A stretch of 14,852 nt of DNA from the NCBI GenBank assembly GCA_026414955.1, contig JAOAIA010000004.1:22563-37414 (forward strand), given 5' to 3'. Position 1 is the stretch's first letter. Each line of letters opens with the position of its first letter. The position numbers were made by a program, and so were the translations under genes. Below are positions 1 to 6,893 of this stretch, in pieces. The DNA comes from Candidatus Bipolaricaulota bacterium (GTDB lineage Bacteria > Bipolaricaulota > Bipolaricaulia > RBG-16-55-9 > DRXL01). Below the pieces are notes generated by a model, which was not told where the DNA came from, did no database searches, and saw only the letters and a list, made by a program, of their open reading frames with translations.

Positions 1-294
1 TTTGGGTTTGCGGGCCTATGGGAGTCTTGGAACTCTCCCGACGGCCAGACCCTCAAGACGTGCACGATTATTACGACAGAGCCGAATGAGCTGCTCAAGC
101 CCATTCACAACCGAATGCCGGTGATCGTGCCCAAAGAGTATGAAGAGCTTTGGCTCGATCCATCTCCCAGGGCACGGGCAGAGCTGGAGCGCGTCCTGCG
201 CCCGTACCGTGCTGAAGAGTTAGAGCTTTTTGACGTCTCTGCAGCAGTGAACTCGCCAAGAAATGACGGGCCGGAGTGTATTCACCCCCTATAA
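1..294 (+). CDS. SOS response-associated peptidase family protein (SRAP, YedK/HMCES-like), 3' part only
   Basis: This is the C-terminal 97 residues of an SRAP-domain protein; the gene begins outside the window, so there is no start codon here and it is easily missed by ORF callers. Frame 1 is open from base 1 to a TAA at 292-294. Visible family signatures are FAGLWESW near the left edge, a TCTIITTEPN strand, PIHNRMPVI and, near the end, VNSPRNDGPECIHP. The His of PIHNRMP (codon 106-108) matches the active-site His of E. coli YedK (His160). The catalytic Cys2 and the GFYEW Glu would lie upstream of the window. SRAP proteins covalently cap abasic sites in single-stranded DNA through Cys2 and so protect replication forks. 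The C-terminus ends where the family usually ends, so only the N-terminal half is missing. The next gene starts 30 bases downstream on the same strand. Confidence 0.93.
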   Translation, partial: FGFAGLWESWNSPDGQTLKTCTIITTEPNELLKPIHNRMPVIVPKEYEELWLDPSPRARAELERVLRPYRAEELELFDVSAAVNSPRNDGPECIHPL

Positions 295-295
295 T
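290..295 (+). promoter_or_regulatory. Possible -10 element (TATAAT) for the membrane-protein gene
   Basis: A perfect TATAAT overlaps the stop codon of the SRAP gene. It would place a transcription start near 302, giving a leader of about 23 bases that contains the GGAGGTG ribosome binding site at 311-317 before the ATG at 325. No good -35 hexamer is seen at 16-18 bases upstream, and there is no extended TG motif, so this may be chance in an AT-rich spot. Confidence 0.3.
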
Positions 296-324
296 ATTAA
301 TGACGGTTTCGGAGGTGAACAGCA

Positions 325-933
325 ATGTTTGATATGCTTTTGAATCTTGGCCAGACGCTCACAGACTCCTCCCTTGAGCTTCTGCAGCAGAAGCTTGTTA
401 TCCAGCTTATAGTCTGGGTGGGAGTGTCATGGCTCATAGGGCTGCTGCTGTTGCCCTTTGTCCTAAACCTCCTCTGGGGGGTGATAGCTCGGCACTTTTT
501 ATCTGGTCTCCTGCAGCAGAATCTCATCGTCAAATCGCTGCCATGGCGTTCTTGGATCAAACCCGTAGGGTTCGTCATGGTTCTCGCTCAGCTCATCCCT
601 CTTGCTGCTCTATTGATATGGCTGCTCTCTATTGCTACCACAGCCACTCCAGTTCCTATATACAGCAGATCAGACGTTCTTATGATGCTGATGTTGATAC
701 TGTTCTTTGTGATCTACACGGTCGTAGTAAGCCCTTTTCTGATGCAATACGTGTGGGGATGGGCGTGTCGAGAGTTGTTCCCCGCCGCTACAGGCCAAGG
801 CCTCGTCTCACCACGGATTACCTGGGGAATGGCTTTCATCTTGCTATTTCTTGTCTTTCTCGCTAGCTTAGCTCTGAACTTGCCAAATGTAGTGCTAAGG
901 ATCTTTAATCATATTCTTGAGAGATGGTTATAG
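325..933 (+). CDS. Hypothetical integral membrane protein, four predicted helices
   Basis: A 202-residue protein not recognised as any named family. It is strongly hydrophobic, with four probable membrane segments at about residues 25-55 (possibly a long or split helix), 80-107, 117-145 and 166-188. Short loops carry SLPWRSWIKP and CRELFPAATGQG. No catalytic motif, metal-binding cluster or signal cleavage site is evident. The start is well supported: GGAGGTG at 311-317 lies seven bases before the ATG, and the gene begins 30 bases after the SRAP stop, so the two may be co-transcribed. By eye its coding sequence is richer in A and T than the flanking enzyme genes, which may reflect hydrophobic codons or a different origin. 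An overlapping 145-residue frame (429-866) is rejected because it lacks hydrophobic pattern and a ribosome binding site. Confidence 0.8.
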   Translation: MFDMLLNLGQTLTDSSLELLQQKLVIQLIVWVGVSWLIGLLLLPFVLNLLWGVIARHFLSGLLQQNLIVKSLPWRSWIKPVGFVMVLAQLIPLAALLIWLLSIATTATPVPIYSRSDVLMMLMLILFFVIYTVVVSPFLMQYVWGWACRELFPAATGQGLVSPRITWGMAFILLFLVFLASLALNLPNVVLRIFNHILERWL

Positions 934-985
934 AAGCCCGATCAGTCTTAGCAAGTCCAAAGCACTGATGGGCACAATAAGTAAT

Positions 986-1726
986 ATGAATCCAAGAATT
1001 GCCCTTGTCACCGGAGCCAGCCGCGGCATCGGCGCGGCCACAGCGATCAAGTTAGCCCAGCAGGGCTGCGACGTCGCCGTCAACTATCTGAGACGAGCGG
1101 AAGCAGCCCACGCTGTCGTGCGCCAGATCGAATCGCTCGGGCGCAGAGCCCTCGCCATCCAAGCCGATGTCTCTGAGTATGCCCAGGTCCATCGGATGAT
1201 CGAGACGATAGTGCACGAACTCGGCGGGCTGCATATCTTAGTGAACAACGCCGGGTACTCATCGCATGGGGGGATCGAGCAGCTCCCTCCAGAAGAGTGG
1301 GCACGAATGCTCGCGGTCACGCTCAACGGCGCGTTCTATTGTGCACAGCTTGCCGTGCCCTCTATGCGCCAAGCTCGCTGGGGCCGCATTGTGAATATCA
1401 GCTCGCTGCGAGCGCTCACGGGCTCAGCTCATAGCCCACACTATGCGACAGCCAAGGCGGGGGTGATCGGGTTGACAAAATCTTTGGCACTCGAACTCGC
1501 ACCCTATAATATCACGGTGAACGCCGTCGCCCCCGGCTACACCGACACCGAGATGAATCGAAAATCTTTAGCCGAGAAGGGCGATCAGATTCGTTCCAGC
1601 ATCCCCTTGAAACGCGTCGCCCGTCCCGAAGAGATCGCGTCGGTGATTGCGTTTCTCTGCTCCGACGAAGCTGGCTATATCACAGGCGAGACGATCTCCG
1701 TCACCGGCGGAATCTACATGCGCTAG
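986..1726 (+). CDS. SDR family oxidoreductase (FabG-like 3-oxoacyl-ACP reductase type)
   Basis: A 246-residue classical short-chain dehydrogenase/reductase using NAD(P)H. The Rossmann motif TGASRGIG is at residues 9-16, NNAG at 87-90, and the catalytic set is Asn114, Ser140 (in NISS), Tyr153 and Lys157 (HYATAK). PGYTDTEM follows and the C-terminal GETISVTGG is typical. FabG-type reduction of 3-oxoacyl-ACP is the closest reading, but SDR specificity cannot be assigned from motifs; another 3-hydroxyacyl or sugar alcohol dehydrogenase is possible. The ATG at 986 is chosen because it sits directly before the conserved first strand (NPRIALVTG). Upstream in-frame starts at TTG 917 and ATG 968 would add 23 or 6 residues without homology. 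None of the candidates has a clear Shine-Dalgarno sequence. The stop overlaps the convergent TPR gene by four bases (CTAG). Confidence 0.92.
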   Translation: MNPRIALVTGASRGIGAATAIKLAQQGCDVAVNYLRRAEAAHAVVRQIESLGRRALAIQADVSEYAQVHRMIETIVHELGGLHILVNNAGYSSHGGIEQLPPEEWARMLAVTLNGAFYCAQLAVPSMRQARWGRIVNISSLRALTGSAHSPHYATAKAGVIGLTKSLALELAPYNITVNAVAPGYTDTEMNRKSLAEKGDQIRSSIPLKRVARPEEIASVIAFLCSDEAGYITGETISVTGGIYMR

Positions 1727-2199
1727 CGCCATACGAGCATCAGAATTCCCAACACGATAACAGCAAAGACTATCCCCAACCCAACTATCCAGCGCCGCGC
1801 GAATCGTCGCGCGCGCTCGATCTGCTCTGGGGTCAACTGCACTTGTTGGGGATATTGCAGAGCGAGGCGCTCGGCGTGGCGCTTCATGCGAATCGCATCG
1901 GAGAGCTTGCCCTGCTTGCGCAACACGACACTGAGATTGTGATGCGCGTTCACGTGCGTCGGGTCTAAGTCAATCGCCCGACGATAGGCGTACTCGGCGT
2001 GCTCGAGCTTGTTCGCGTCAAAGTAGATATTCCCCAAGCGAAAGTAGATCTTCGCTTTCTCAACCCCGTACTGTAAAGCTTCGACCAAGACGTCTATGCC
2101 CTTGTCGTACTCTTTGGCCTTGCGTAGCTCCTCGCCCAACTTGAGGGCTTCGGCGACGCGGGCGCGGCGTTCAGGCTCAGTCAAATTAGAGAAGTCCAT
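1723..2199 (-). CDS. TPR-repeat protein with a C-terminal membrane anchor
   Basis: A 158-residue protein built of about three tetratricopeptide repeats (residues about 18-50, 52-84 and 86-118), the middle one the clearest: AKIYFRLGNIYFDANKLEHA then YAYRRAIDLDPT. A basic stretch (ERARRFARR) is followed by a single hydrophobic segment at about 137-157 that reaches the C-terminus, so it is probably tail-anchored with the TPRs in the cytoplasm. TPRs mediate protein-protein contact; the partner is unknown. The ATG lies inside the end of the upstream uracil-DNA glycosylase gene (14-base overlap), preceded by an AAGGAG site eight bases away, so translation is probably coupled. Its TAG shares the palindrome CTAG with the stop of the convergent SDR gene. 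Confidence 0.88.
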   Translation of the reverse strand: MDFSNLTEPERRARVAEALKLGEELRKAKEYDKGIDVLVEALQYGVEKAKIYFRLGNIYFDANKLEHAEYAYRRAIDLDPTHVNAHHNLSVVLRKQGKLSDAIRMKRHAERLALQYPQQVQLTPEQIERARRFARRWIVGLGIVFAVIVLGILMLVWR

Positions 2200-2806
2200 C
2201 GAGGCGCTCCTTCAGCTTTTTAATATCTTGCCACGTGAGATACTTGGGGCTGCCCGGCTCGCGCGACGGGTTTCGCAACAGATAGCTTGGGTGAAACATA
2301 CAGTAAATCTCGATCCCATCGCGCCAGGGGAAGAATCGCCCGCGGAGCGTAGTGATCCCCTCGGTCGTCTTGAGAAAGTACTGTGCTGGGACATTGCCCA
2401 GCGCGACGATGATCTTCGGTTTGATGTGTCTGATCTGGGCTTCTAAGTAGGGCCAACACGCTTCGATCTCGTCTCTTTGGGGCACACGATTGCCGGGAGG
2501 GCGACACTTGACCATATTGCAAATATAGACGCTCTCGCGCGCGATCCCCACAGACTCTAAAATCTCGGTGAGCTTCTGCCCCGCAGGGCCGACGAAGGGA
2601 CGCCCAGTAGAGTCTTCGACTTCTCCGGGGCCTTCACCGATGAAGATCACAGGAGACTTGGTGCTGCCCTCGCCGAAGACGACATTGGTGCGACTCTGAT
2701 GGAGCCGACACTTCATGCACGTCTGCGCTTGGCGCTGCGCCTCTTCAAACGTCAAGGTCGCCGGGGTTTTCGCGGGCTCGTCGAAGAGCGAGCGCATCTG
2801 CGCCAT
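2186..2806 (-). CDS. Uracil-DNA glycosylase, family 4 (4Fe-4S)
   Basis: A 206-residue base-excision repair enzyme that removes uracil from DNA. Family 4 features are all present: four Fe-S cysteines (Cys30 and Cys33 in CMKC, Cys101 in KCRPPGNRVP, Cys117), the active-site motif GEGPGEVED at residues 57-65, the FVGPAGQKL segment, and the second motif HPSYLLRN beginning at His172. Length fits the family. Family 4 enzymes are common in thermophiles and also occur widely in mesophilic bacteria. The start is the ATG at 2806, with AAAGGTGG at 2816-2823 upstream; an alternative ATG three codons in is possible. A promoter-like TTGACA-17-TATCTT lies just upstream. It is the first gene of a two-gene unit with the TPR protein, and divergent from the acyl-CoA synthetase gene. 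With the SRAP gene it makes two DNA-repair genes in the first 3 kb. Confidence 0.95.
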   Translation of the reverse strand: MAQMRSLFDEPAKTPATLTFEEAQRQAQTCMKCRLHQSRTNVVFGEGSTKSPVIFIGEGPGEVEDSTGRPFVGPAGQKLTEILESVGIARESVYICNMVKCRPPGNRVPQRDEIEACWPYLEAQIRHIKPKIIVALGNVPAQYFLKTTEGITTLRGRFFPWRDGIEIYCMFHPSYLLRNPSREPGSPKYLTWQDIKKLKERLDGLL

Positions 2807-2823
2807 CGTCGGTCACCACCTTT

Positions 2824-2852
2824 AAGATAACTAGACCGAGAGAATCTGTCAA
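2824..2852 (-). promoter_or_regulatory. Putative sigma-70-type promoter for the uracil-DNA glycosylase gene
   Basis: On the minus strand, TTGACA (2847-2852) is followed after 17 bases by TATCTT (2824-2829), a consensus -35 and a 4-of-6 -10 at ideal spacing. Transcription would start near 2817, so the leader is only about 10 bases and would cut into the GGTGG element at 2816-2820. Either the message is nearly leaderless or another start is used. Confidence 0.5.
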
Positions 2853-2888
2853 CTTGCACAGGGCTTCTCTCTATGAGACCATAGAAAT

Positions 2889-5027
2889 ATGACTGCCCAT
2901 ACCCGAGAGAACTTAGCAGCGCTCTTCGCCCCAAAATCTGTAGCTGTCATCGGTGCGTCGACGAAGCCCGATAGCTTAGGGCGCGTCGTCTTCAAGAATA
3001 TTCTCTTCTCCGGCTACACCGGCGTCGTCTACCCTGTCAATCCTAAAGCGCACAGTATCTTGGGCGTGAAAGCCTATCCGTCGGTGCTCGACATCCCCGA
3101 CGAGATAGATTTGGCCGTGATCATCGTGCCGGCAGTCGCTGTCGCGGGCGTCTTGGACGAGTGCGGGCGCAAGGGCGTGCGCGCCAGTATTGTCATCAGC
3201 GCGGGGTTCAAAGAGATCGGCACAGAGGGCGCTCGGCGCGAAACTGAGCTGCAACAGATCGCTCAACGCCACGGCATCGCCATGCTGGGGCCAAACTGTC
3301 TGGGGATTATCAATACTGACCCGAACGTCTCGCTCAACGCGACGTTCGCCCCAGGGATGCCCCGCCAGGGCAATATTGGGTTTATCTCGCAGAGCGGCGC
3401 GCTGGGCGTCGCGGCGCTGGAGTACGCCCAACGCCAAAAGATCGGGCTTTCAAAATTCATCTCGATTGGGAACAAAGCCGACCTGCACGAGAACCATCTC
3501 CTAGAGTACTTAAAAGACGACCCGCTCACCGACGTCGTCTTGCTCTACGTCGAAGACTTAGAAGACCCCCAAGGGTTTCACAGATTAGCGACGGAGATCA
3601 CGAGCGAGCGCCCCAAGAAGATCCCGATCTTAGCTATTAAGTCCGGACGCACTCTCGAAGGAGCCAAAGCAGCGACGTCGCACACTGGGGCGCTCGCTGG
3701 CTCCGACGAAGTCTATGATTCTGTCTTCATGCAATCAGGCGTGCTGCGCGTCGAAACGATTGAAGAGCTGTTCGATTATGCTGTCGCCTTTGCGCAGCAG
3801 CCGTTGCCCAAGGGCAAGGAGATCGCCATTGTGACTAACGCCGGCGGCGCGGGGATCTTAGCGACCGATGCTGCCGTGAGATACGGGCTTCAGCTGGCTT
3901 CGTTCACGCCAGAGACGACGAAGAGACTTCGGGAGCTATTGCCCCCCACCGTCAACGTCGCCAACCCCGTAGACATGACCGGCGAACCGAACGAGCAACG
4001 CTACGACACCATCGTGCGCACGGTTTTGGCTGACCCAAACGTTCACGGGGTGATCGTCATCGCCGCGCCGCATATCTTGATGAGCTTGGAGAATATTGCC
4101 CAGAACATCGTGCGTGCCGTGCACGAGACCTACTCCGAAAAGCCGGTGCTGGCGTGCTTGATGGCGGTCACCGACGCTCGGCCCGCTATAGAGATTCTCG
4201 AGACAATCAATATTCCCAATTACAGCTTTCCAGAGCGTGCCGCGCGCGCTTTAGCTGCGATGGCTCGCTATCACGAATGGGTGCATCGCCCGCGCACAGA
4301 GTACAGGGTTTTTAGAGACGTTCAGATCGAGCGCGCCAAAGAGATCATCGCTCGTGCCCAGCGCGACGGACGCTCGCTGCTGCTTGAGCCAGAAGCGCAC
4401 GACCTCTTGACAGCCTACGGCTTCCCGACGCTGCAATATCGCTTGGCGCAAACTGAAGACGCAGCCCTTCTCGCTGCGCGTGAGATCGGCTACCCCGTGG
4501 TGCTCAAGATCGTCTCGCCCGATATCGTGCACAAGTTCGACGTCGGCGGTGTCAAGCTCAATATTCAGAACGACACGGAGCTGCGCGAGAGCTACCGTCA
4601 GATGCTCACTGCCGTGACGCAAGCTAGGCCTCATGCCCAGATCATTGGCGTCTTCGTGCAGGAGTTCATTCACGGGGGCAAAGAGACGATTTTGGGGCTC
4701 AAGCGCGATCCGCTCTTTGGCCCATTGCTGATGTTCGGGCTTGGGGGTATTTATGTCGAAGCGCTGCGCGACGTGACGTTTCGCATCGCGCCGATTCGCG
4801 AGCTGGGAGTGCACCGGATGATCCGGCAGATTCGGGGTTTTAAGATTTTGGAGGGCTTTCGCGGCGAGCCGCCCTCGGATATAGACGCCATTGCGGAGTG
4901 TCTGGCGCGGCTGTCGCAGCTTGCTACCCAAATAGAAGAGATCGTCGAGCTGGACATCAACCCGTTAATAGTCCTAGAGAGAGGGCACGGAGCGCGTGTG
5001 GTGGACGCGCGCATCGTTGTGGCGTAG
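2889..5027 (+). CDS. ADP-forming acyl-CoA (acetate--CoA) synthetase, fused alpha-beta subunits
   Basis: A 712-residue NDP-forming acyl-CoA synthetase, catalysing acyl-CoA + ADP + Pi to acid + CoA + ATP, reversibly. Domains in order: CoA-binding Rossmann domain (about 10-125, with SVAVIGAS), succinyl-CoA-ligase-like domains (about 130-460) with GPNCLG near 134 and SHTGALAGSDEVYDSV containing the phospho-accepting His265, then an ATP-grasp beta part (about 490-710) with KIVSPDIVHKFDVGGV (His548), QEFIHGGKETILGLKRDPLF and FGLGGIYVE. The length matches single-chain bacterial and archaeal ACDs. In fermenters this enzyme makes acetate and ATP. Substrate range is not readable; branched or aryl acids are possible. 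The ATG at 2889 matches the normal N-terminus, but no Shine-Dalgarno sequence precedes it. The gene stands alone on its strand, divergent from the glycosylase. Confidence 0.95.
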   Translation: MTAHTRENLAALFAPKSVAVIGASTKPDSLGRVVFKNILFSGYTGVVYPVNPKAHSILGVKAYPSVLDIPDEIDLAVIIVPAVAVAGVLDECGRKGVRASIVISAGFKEIGTEGARRETELQQIAQRHGIAMLGPNCLGIINTDPNVSLNATFAPGMPRQGNIGFISQSGALGVAALEYAQRQKIGLSKFISIGNKADLHENHLLEYLKDDPLTDVVLLYVEDLEDPQGFHRLATEITSERPKKIPILAIKSGRTLEGAKAATSHTGALAGSDEVYDSVFMQSGVLRVETIEELFDYAVAFAQQPLPKGKEIAIVTNAGGAGILATDAAVRYGLQLASFTPETTKRLRELLPPTVNVANPVDMTGEPNEQRYDTIVRTVLADPNVHGVIVIAAPHILMSLENIAQNIVRAVHETYSEKPVLACLMAVTDARPAIEILETINIPNYSFPERAARALAAMARYHEWVHRPRTEYRVFRDVQIERAKEIIARAQRDGRSLLLEPEAHDLLTAYGFPTLQYRLAQTEDAALLAAREIGYPVVLKIVSPDIVHKFDVGGVKLNIQNDTELRESYRQMLTAVTQARPHAQIIGVFVQEFIHGGKETILGLKRDPLFGPLLMFGLGGIYVEALRDVTFRIAPIRELGVHRMIRQIRGFKILEGFRGEPPSDIDAIAECLARLSQLATQIEEIVELDINPLIVLERGHGARVVDARIVVA

Positions 5028-5041
5028 TCGAGCCTGCCTGC

Positions 5042-5236
5042 CTAGCGATCTTGAGCGTGAGCGCGCTGGCGTGGGCAGTCCTCGCCCCACTCCTCGCAGG
5101 ATTTGCTGAGGAGATGCGTCCGGCCTTCCTTGAGATTGAGGGGGTGCCAGCACGTCTGCCCGATCTGGATATCTCGACTGACGACCCACGGGCCACGATA
5201 CTCGCACTCGGCGAGCTGTTTCTTTGGGGCAGCCAT
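5042..5236 (-). CDS. Small Cys-containing protein of unknown function (64 aa)
   Basis: A 64-residue protein, not recognised as a known family. The start is the ATG at 5236, six bases after a perfect GGAGGTG on the minus strand (5243-5249); an in-frame GTG three codons upstream (5245) lies within that site and is unlikely. It has four cysteines (11, 29, 47, 54), with an 18-residue step between the first three. They sit in ECEYRGPW, TCWHP, SKSCEEWG and EDCP. The CWHP and CEEW contexts look like a metal site or a small structural zinc or iron-sulfur fold, but this is inference. No signal peptide or membrane segment is seen. It lies 88 bases downstream of the PHP metallohydrolase gene on the same strand and ends 14 bases from the convergent acyl-CoA synthetase stop. 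A plus-strand frame over the same DNA lacks a ribosome binding site. Confidence 0.72.
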   Translation of the reverse strand: MAAPKKQLAECEYRGPWVVSRDIQIGQTCWHPLNLKEGRTHLLSKSCEEWGEDCPRQRAHAQDR

Positions 5237-5324
5237 CGGAGCCACCTCCGCTACCCTTCAGCGTACAGCTAGGCTGCCTCAGAGACTATGATCGCGGTCA
5301 TGAGCTGATTTGATCTTAAGCAGT

Positions 5325-6644
5325 CTAGCGCACCTCCACCCAGATGGGGTTCGTATAGGCTTGATCGCCGTCATCAGCGACGACGCGCACGACGTACCAG
5401 CTCTGCTCCGTGGGCTTGTCTGCGAATGTGATGACCGCGCGATCTTCGGTCAGAGTGAACTTTTTGAGGACTTTGCCGTTGCGGATGATCTCGGCAATCT
5501 GTAATGCGCGCGGTTCTTCTTGAGTGGGATCGCGGGGCAGCACAAGGAGCTCAGCCTTCAGCGCGATCTCCTGGCCGCGAGTTAGCGTCACCGTGTCGCC
5601 GGGGAAGAATTTCCCGTCTTGGGCAGTGAAGTGCACCAAGGGGCCGTAGGTTGCAAAAGCTCGCCCAGCTTTCAACGCGGCGATCCATCTTTCAGCCGTC
5701 AGCTCGCCCTCGACGCGCACATAAGTGCGTGGGCGGCCATAGCGCTCGAAGCGAAAGTCCATCCAGTCGTGATCGTCGCTGGTGCCGACGGCGACGTAAC
5801 GTCGCCCTTCGTTCCAGAACTTGAAGAGCTGCTCCAAGGCGCTGGCGTCACCCCGATCAAATTCGCCGTTGAAGATCTCGACGGCGTCGAAACCGTAATC
5901 GAAGAACTCCGTGCCCAGAAGGGCAAAGTAGCCATCACCGGTCGAGCCGGGGTGATTGGCCTGAATGACCTGAGCGCCGCAGGCGCGGGCTTGGGCGAAA
6001 TAGTCTTTGGGGGTCTTACCGGGAGCATAGGTGACAGCACACGTGAGCGGGTAAGCGTTCCAATGCCCTTGGGGAGTTGTGATCTCCTCGCTCAAGATCG
6101 CGGGGACGCCACGGGCTTGCGCCGTCTTCGCAAACAGCTCGTGTCCAGCAATCGTCTCGTGATCGCTAATAAAGACCAAGTCCAAGTCAGCCGCAAGCTG
6201 CACCAGCACCAACTGCTCGATGGGCGTATGCCCATCAAGGCTGACGTTGCTATGGGCGTGCAAGTCTGCCGAGTAGTAACCCCACGCTTTCACGGGCGAG
6301 AACGCACGCTGCAGCGCGACGTTGACATCAAGAGACTTGCCCACTTGCACGGTGATCTCTTGGGCGAAGGGTTTGACAGTGAAGCCCGCGCCGTGATCGA
6401 CGATCAGCGTATAGCGCTCTTGGGGCAGTGTCAACCGAGCTAAACCGATCTCTTTCAGGTCCGTATACGCGATAAAAATCTTGCCGAAGCGATCTTTAGC
6501 GAAGATCAGCGCATCGGCGGGCTGGCCGTCGAGCGTGACTTTCACAATGACTTGTCCAGTCGGCTGGGGGAGCACCGGGGCCGACGACATGACGAGAACG
6601 CCAAGAACAGCACAGACAGCTGCGACGAAGACGAGACGCTTCAT
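5325..6644 (-). CDS. Secreted PHP-domain metallohydrolase, CehA/McbA-like
   Basis: A 439-residue exported protein. Residues 1-27 form a signal peptide (MKR, hydrophobic core, then SAPVLPQP). Residues about 30-112 look like a beta-sandwich of the carboxypeptidase-regulatory kind. The PHP phosphoesterase-like domain begins near 120, with metal ligands in DLHAHS (Asp127, His129, His131), SDHE (160-163), the Glu186/Glu187-to-His194 segment, NHPGS (His231) and GTSDDHD (288-293). A further beta domain (about 340-439) ends the protein. CehA/McbA proteins include carbamate hydrolases, but most members have unknown substrates, so only hydrolase activity outside the cytoplasm is inferred. The start has a full AAAGGAGG site at 6651-6658. 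It follows the beta-helix remnant by 34 bases and precedes the small Cys protein. Confidence 0.9.
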   Translation of the reverse strand: MKRLVFVAAVCAVLGVLVMSSAPVLPQPTGQVIVKVTLDGQPADALIFAKDRFGKIFIAYTDLKEIGLARLTLPQERYTLIVDHGAGFTVKPFAQEITVQVGKSLDVNVALQRAFSPVKAWGYYSADLHAHSNVSLDGHTPIEQLVLVQLAADLDLVFISDHETIAGHELFAKTAQARGVPAILSEEITTPQGHWNAYPLTCAVTYAPGKTPKDYFAQARACGAQVIQANHPGSTGDGYFALLGTEFFDYGFDAVEIFNGEFDRGDASALEQLFKFWNEGRRYVAVGTSDDHDWMDFRFERYGRPRTYVRVEGELTAERWIAALKAGRAFATYGPLVHFTAQDGKFFPGDTVTLTRGQEIALKAELLVLPRDPTQEEPRALQIAEIIRNGKVLKKFTLTEDRAVITFADKPTEQSWYVVRVVADDGDQAYTNPIWVEVR

Positions 6645-6678
6645 GGTGAACCTCCTTTGGAGCGATCCGCTATCAGCG

Positions 6679-6864
6679 TCAGCTTTTAGCTAGGGTCAGC
6701 GACTTCCCAACCGTGAGGTTCTCTTGATAAGCCCCTCCCACCCTCACCCCCGGCCCCTCTCCCCTCCGAGGGAGAGGGGGGAGGGGTAAGGGGATAAGAC
6801 TCAGCAGCCCTAGCACTATAGAGAGAGCTACCGCCGATACGAGGCGGTGCGCTGCGAGAGTCAT
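6679..6864 (-). pseudogene. Remnant of a secreted right-handed beta-helix protein, interrupted by a palindromic repeat
   Basis: The ATG at 6864 follows a strong GGAGGG site by about six bases and begins a 61-residue frame. Residues 1-25 look like a signal peptide (MTLAAHRLVSAVALSIVLGL). Residues about 26-43 (PLPLPPLPRRGEGPGVRV) are simply the in-frame translation of the GC-rich palindromic repeat at 6731-6793. After that comes GAYQENLTVGKSLTL, which resembles the first rung of NosD/pectate-lyase-like parallel beta-helix proteins (GTYxENLxIxKSLTL), and then an abrupt stop. The simplest reading is a gene for an exported beta-helix protein that lost its body, with a repeat now sitting between its two ends. 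It could still yield a small secreted peptide. It lies between vapC (29-base gap) and the PHP hydrolase gene (34-base gap). Confidence 0.5.
6731..6793. repeat. GC-rich palindromic repeat, family A, copy 1
   Basis: Inner arms CCCCTCTCCC (6754-6763) and GGGAGAGGGG (6770-6779) are exact inverted repeats around a six-base loop. An outer left arm CCCTCACCCC (6741-6750) is present, but its right partner has diverged to GAGGGGTAAGGGG. Same core as the copies at 11263-11288 and 12607-12632. This copy lies inside the beta-helix remnant and is read through in frame. Confidence 0.88.
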
Positions 6865-6893
6865 CGCGCCCTCCTTCTCCTTACCCTGAGACT

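Noticed and set aside
4251..4931. 226-residue minus-strand ORF opposite the acyl-CoA synthetase
   Set aside because: It is the antisense of the well-conserved ATP-grasp region, with no domain pattern, no ribosome binding site and an unlikely His/Arg-rich composition.
4898..5272. 124-residue plus-strand ORF overlapping the end of the acyl-CoA synthetase
   Set aside because: No ribosome site and it starts inside a conserved gene. The opposite strand has a well-signalled 64-residue gene over the same bases.
5280..5310. Weak inverted repeat ATGATCGCGGTCAT downstream of the PHP gene as a terminator
   Set aside because: The stem is short and imperfect and no T tract follows. It was not listed as a feature.
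5619..6443. 274-residue plus-strand ORF opposite the PHP hydrolase
   Set aside because: The minus-strand frame has a signal peptide, all PHP metal motifs and a perfect ribosome site; the plus frame is a GC-codon shadow.
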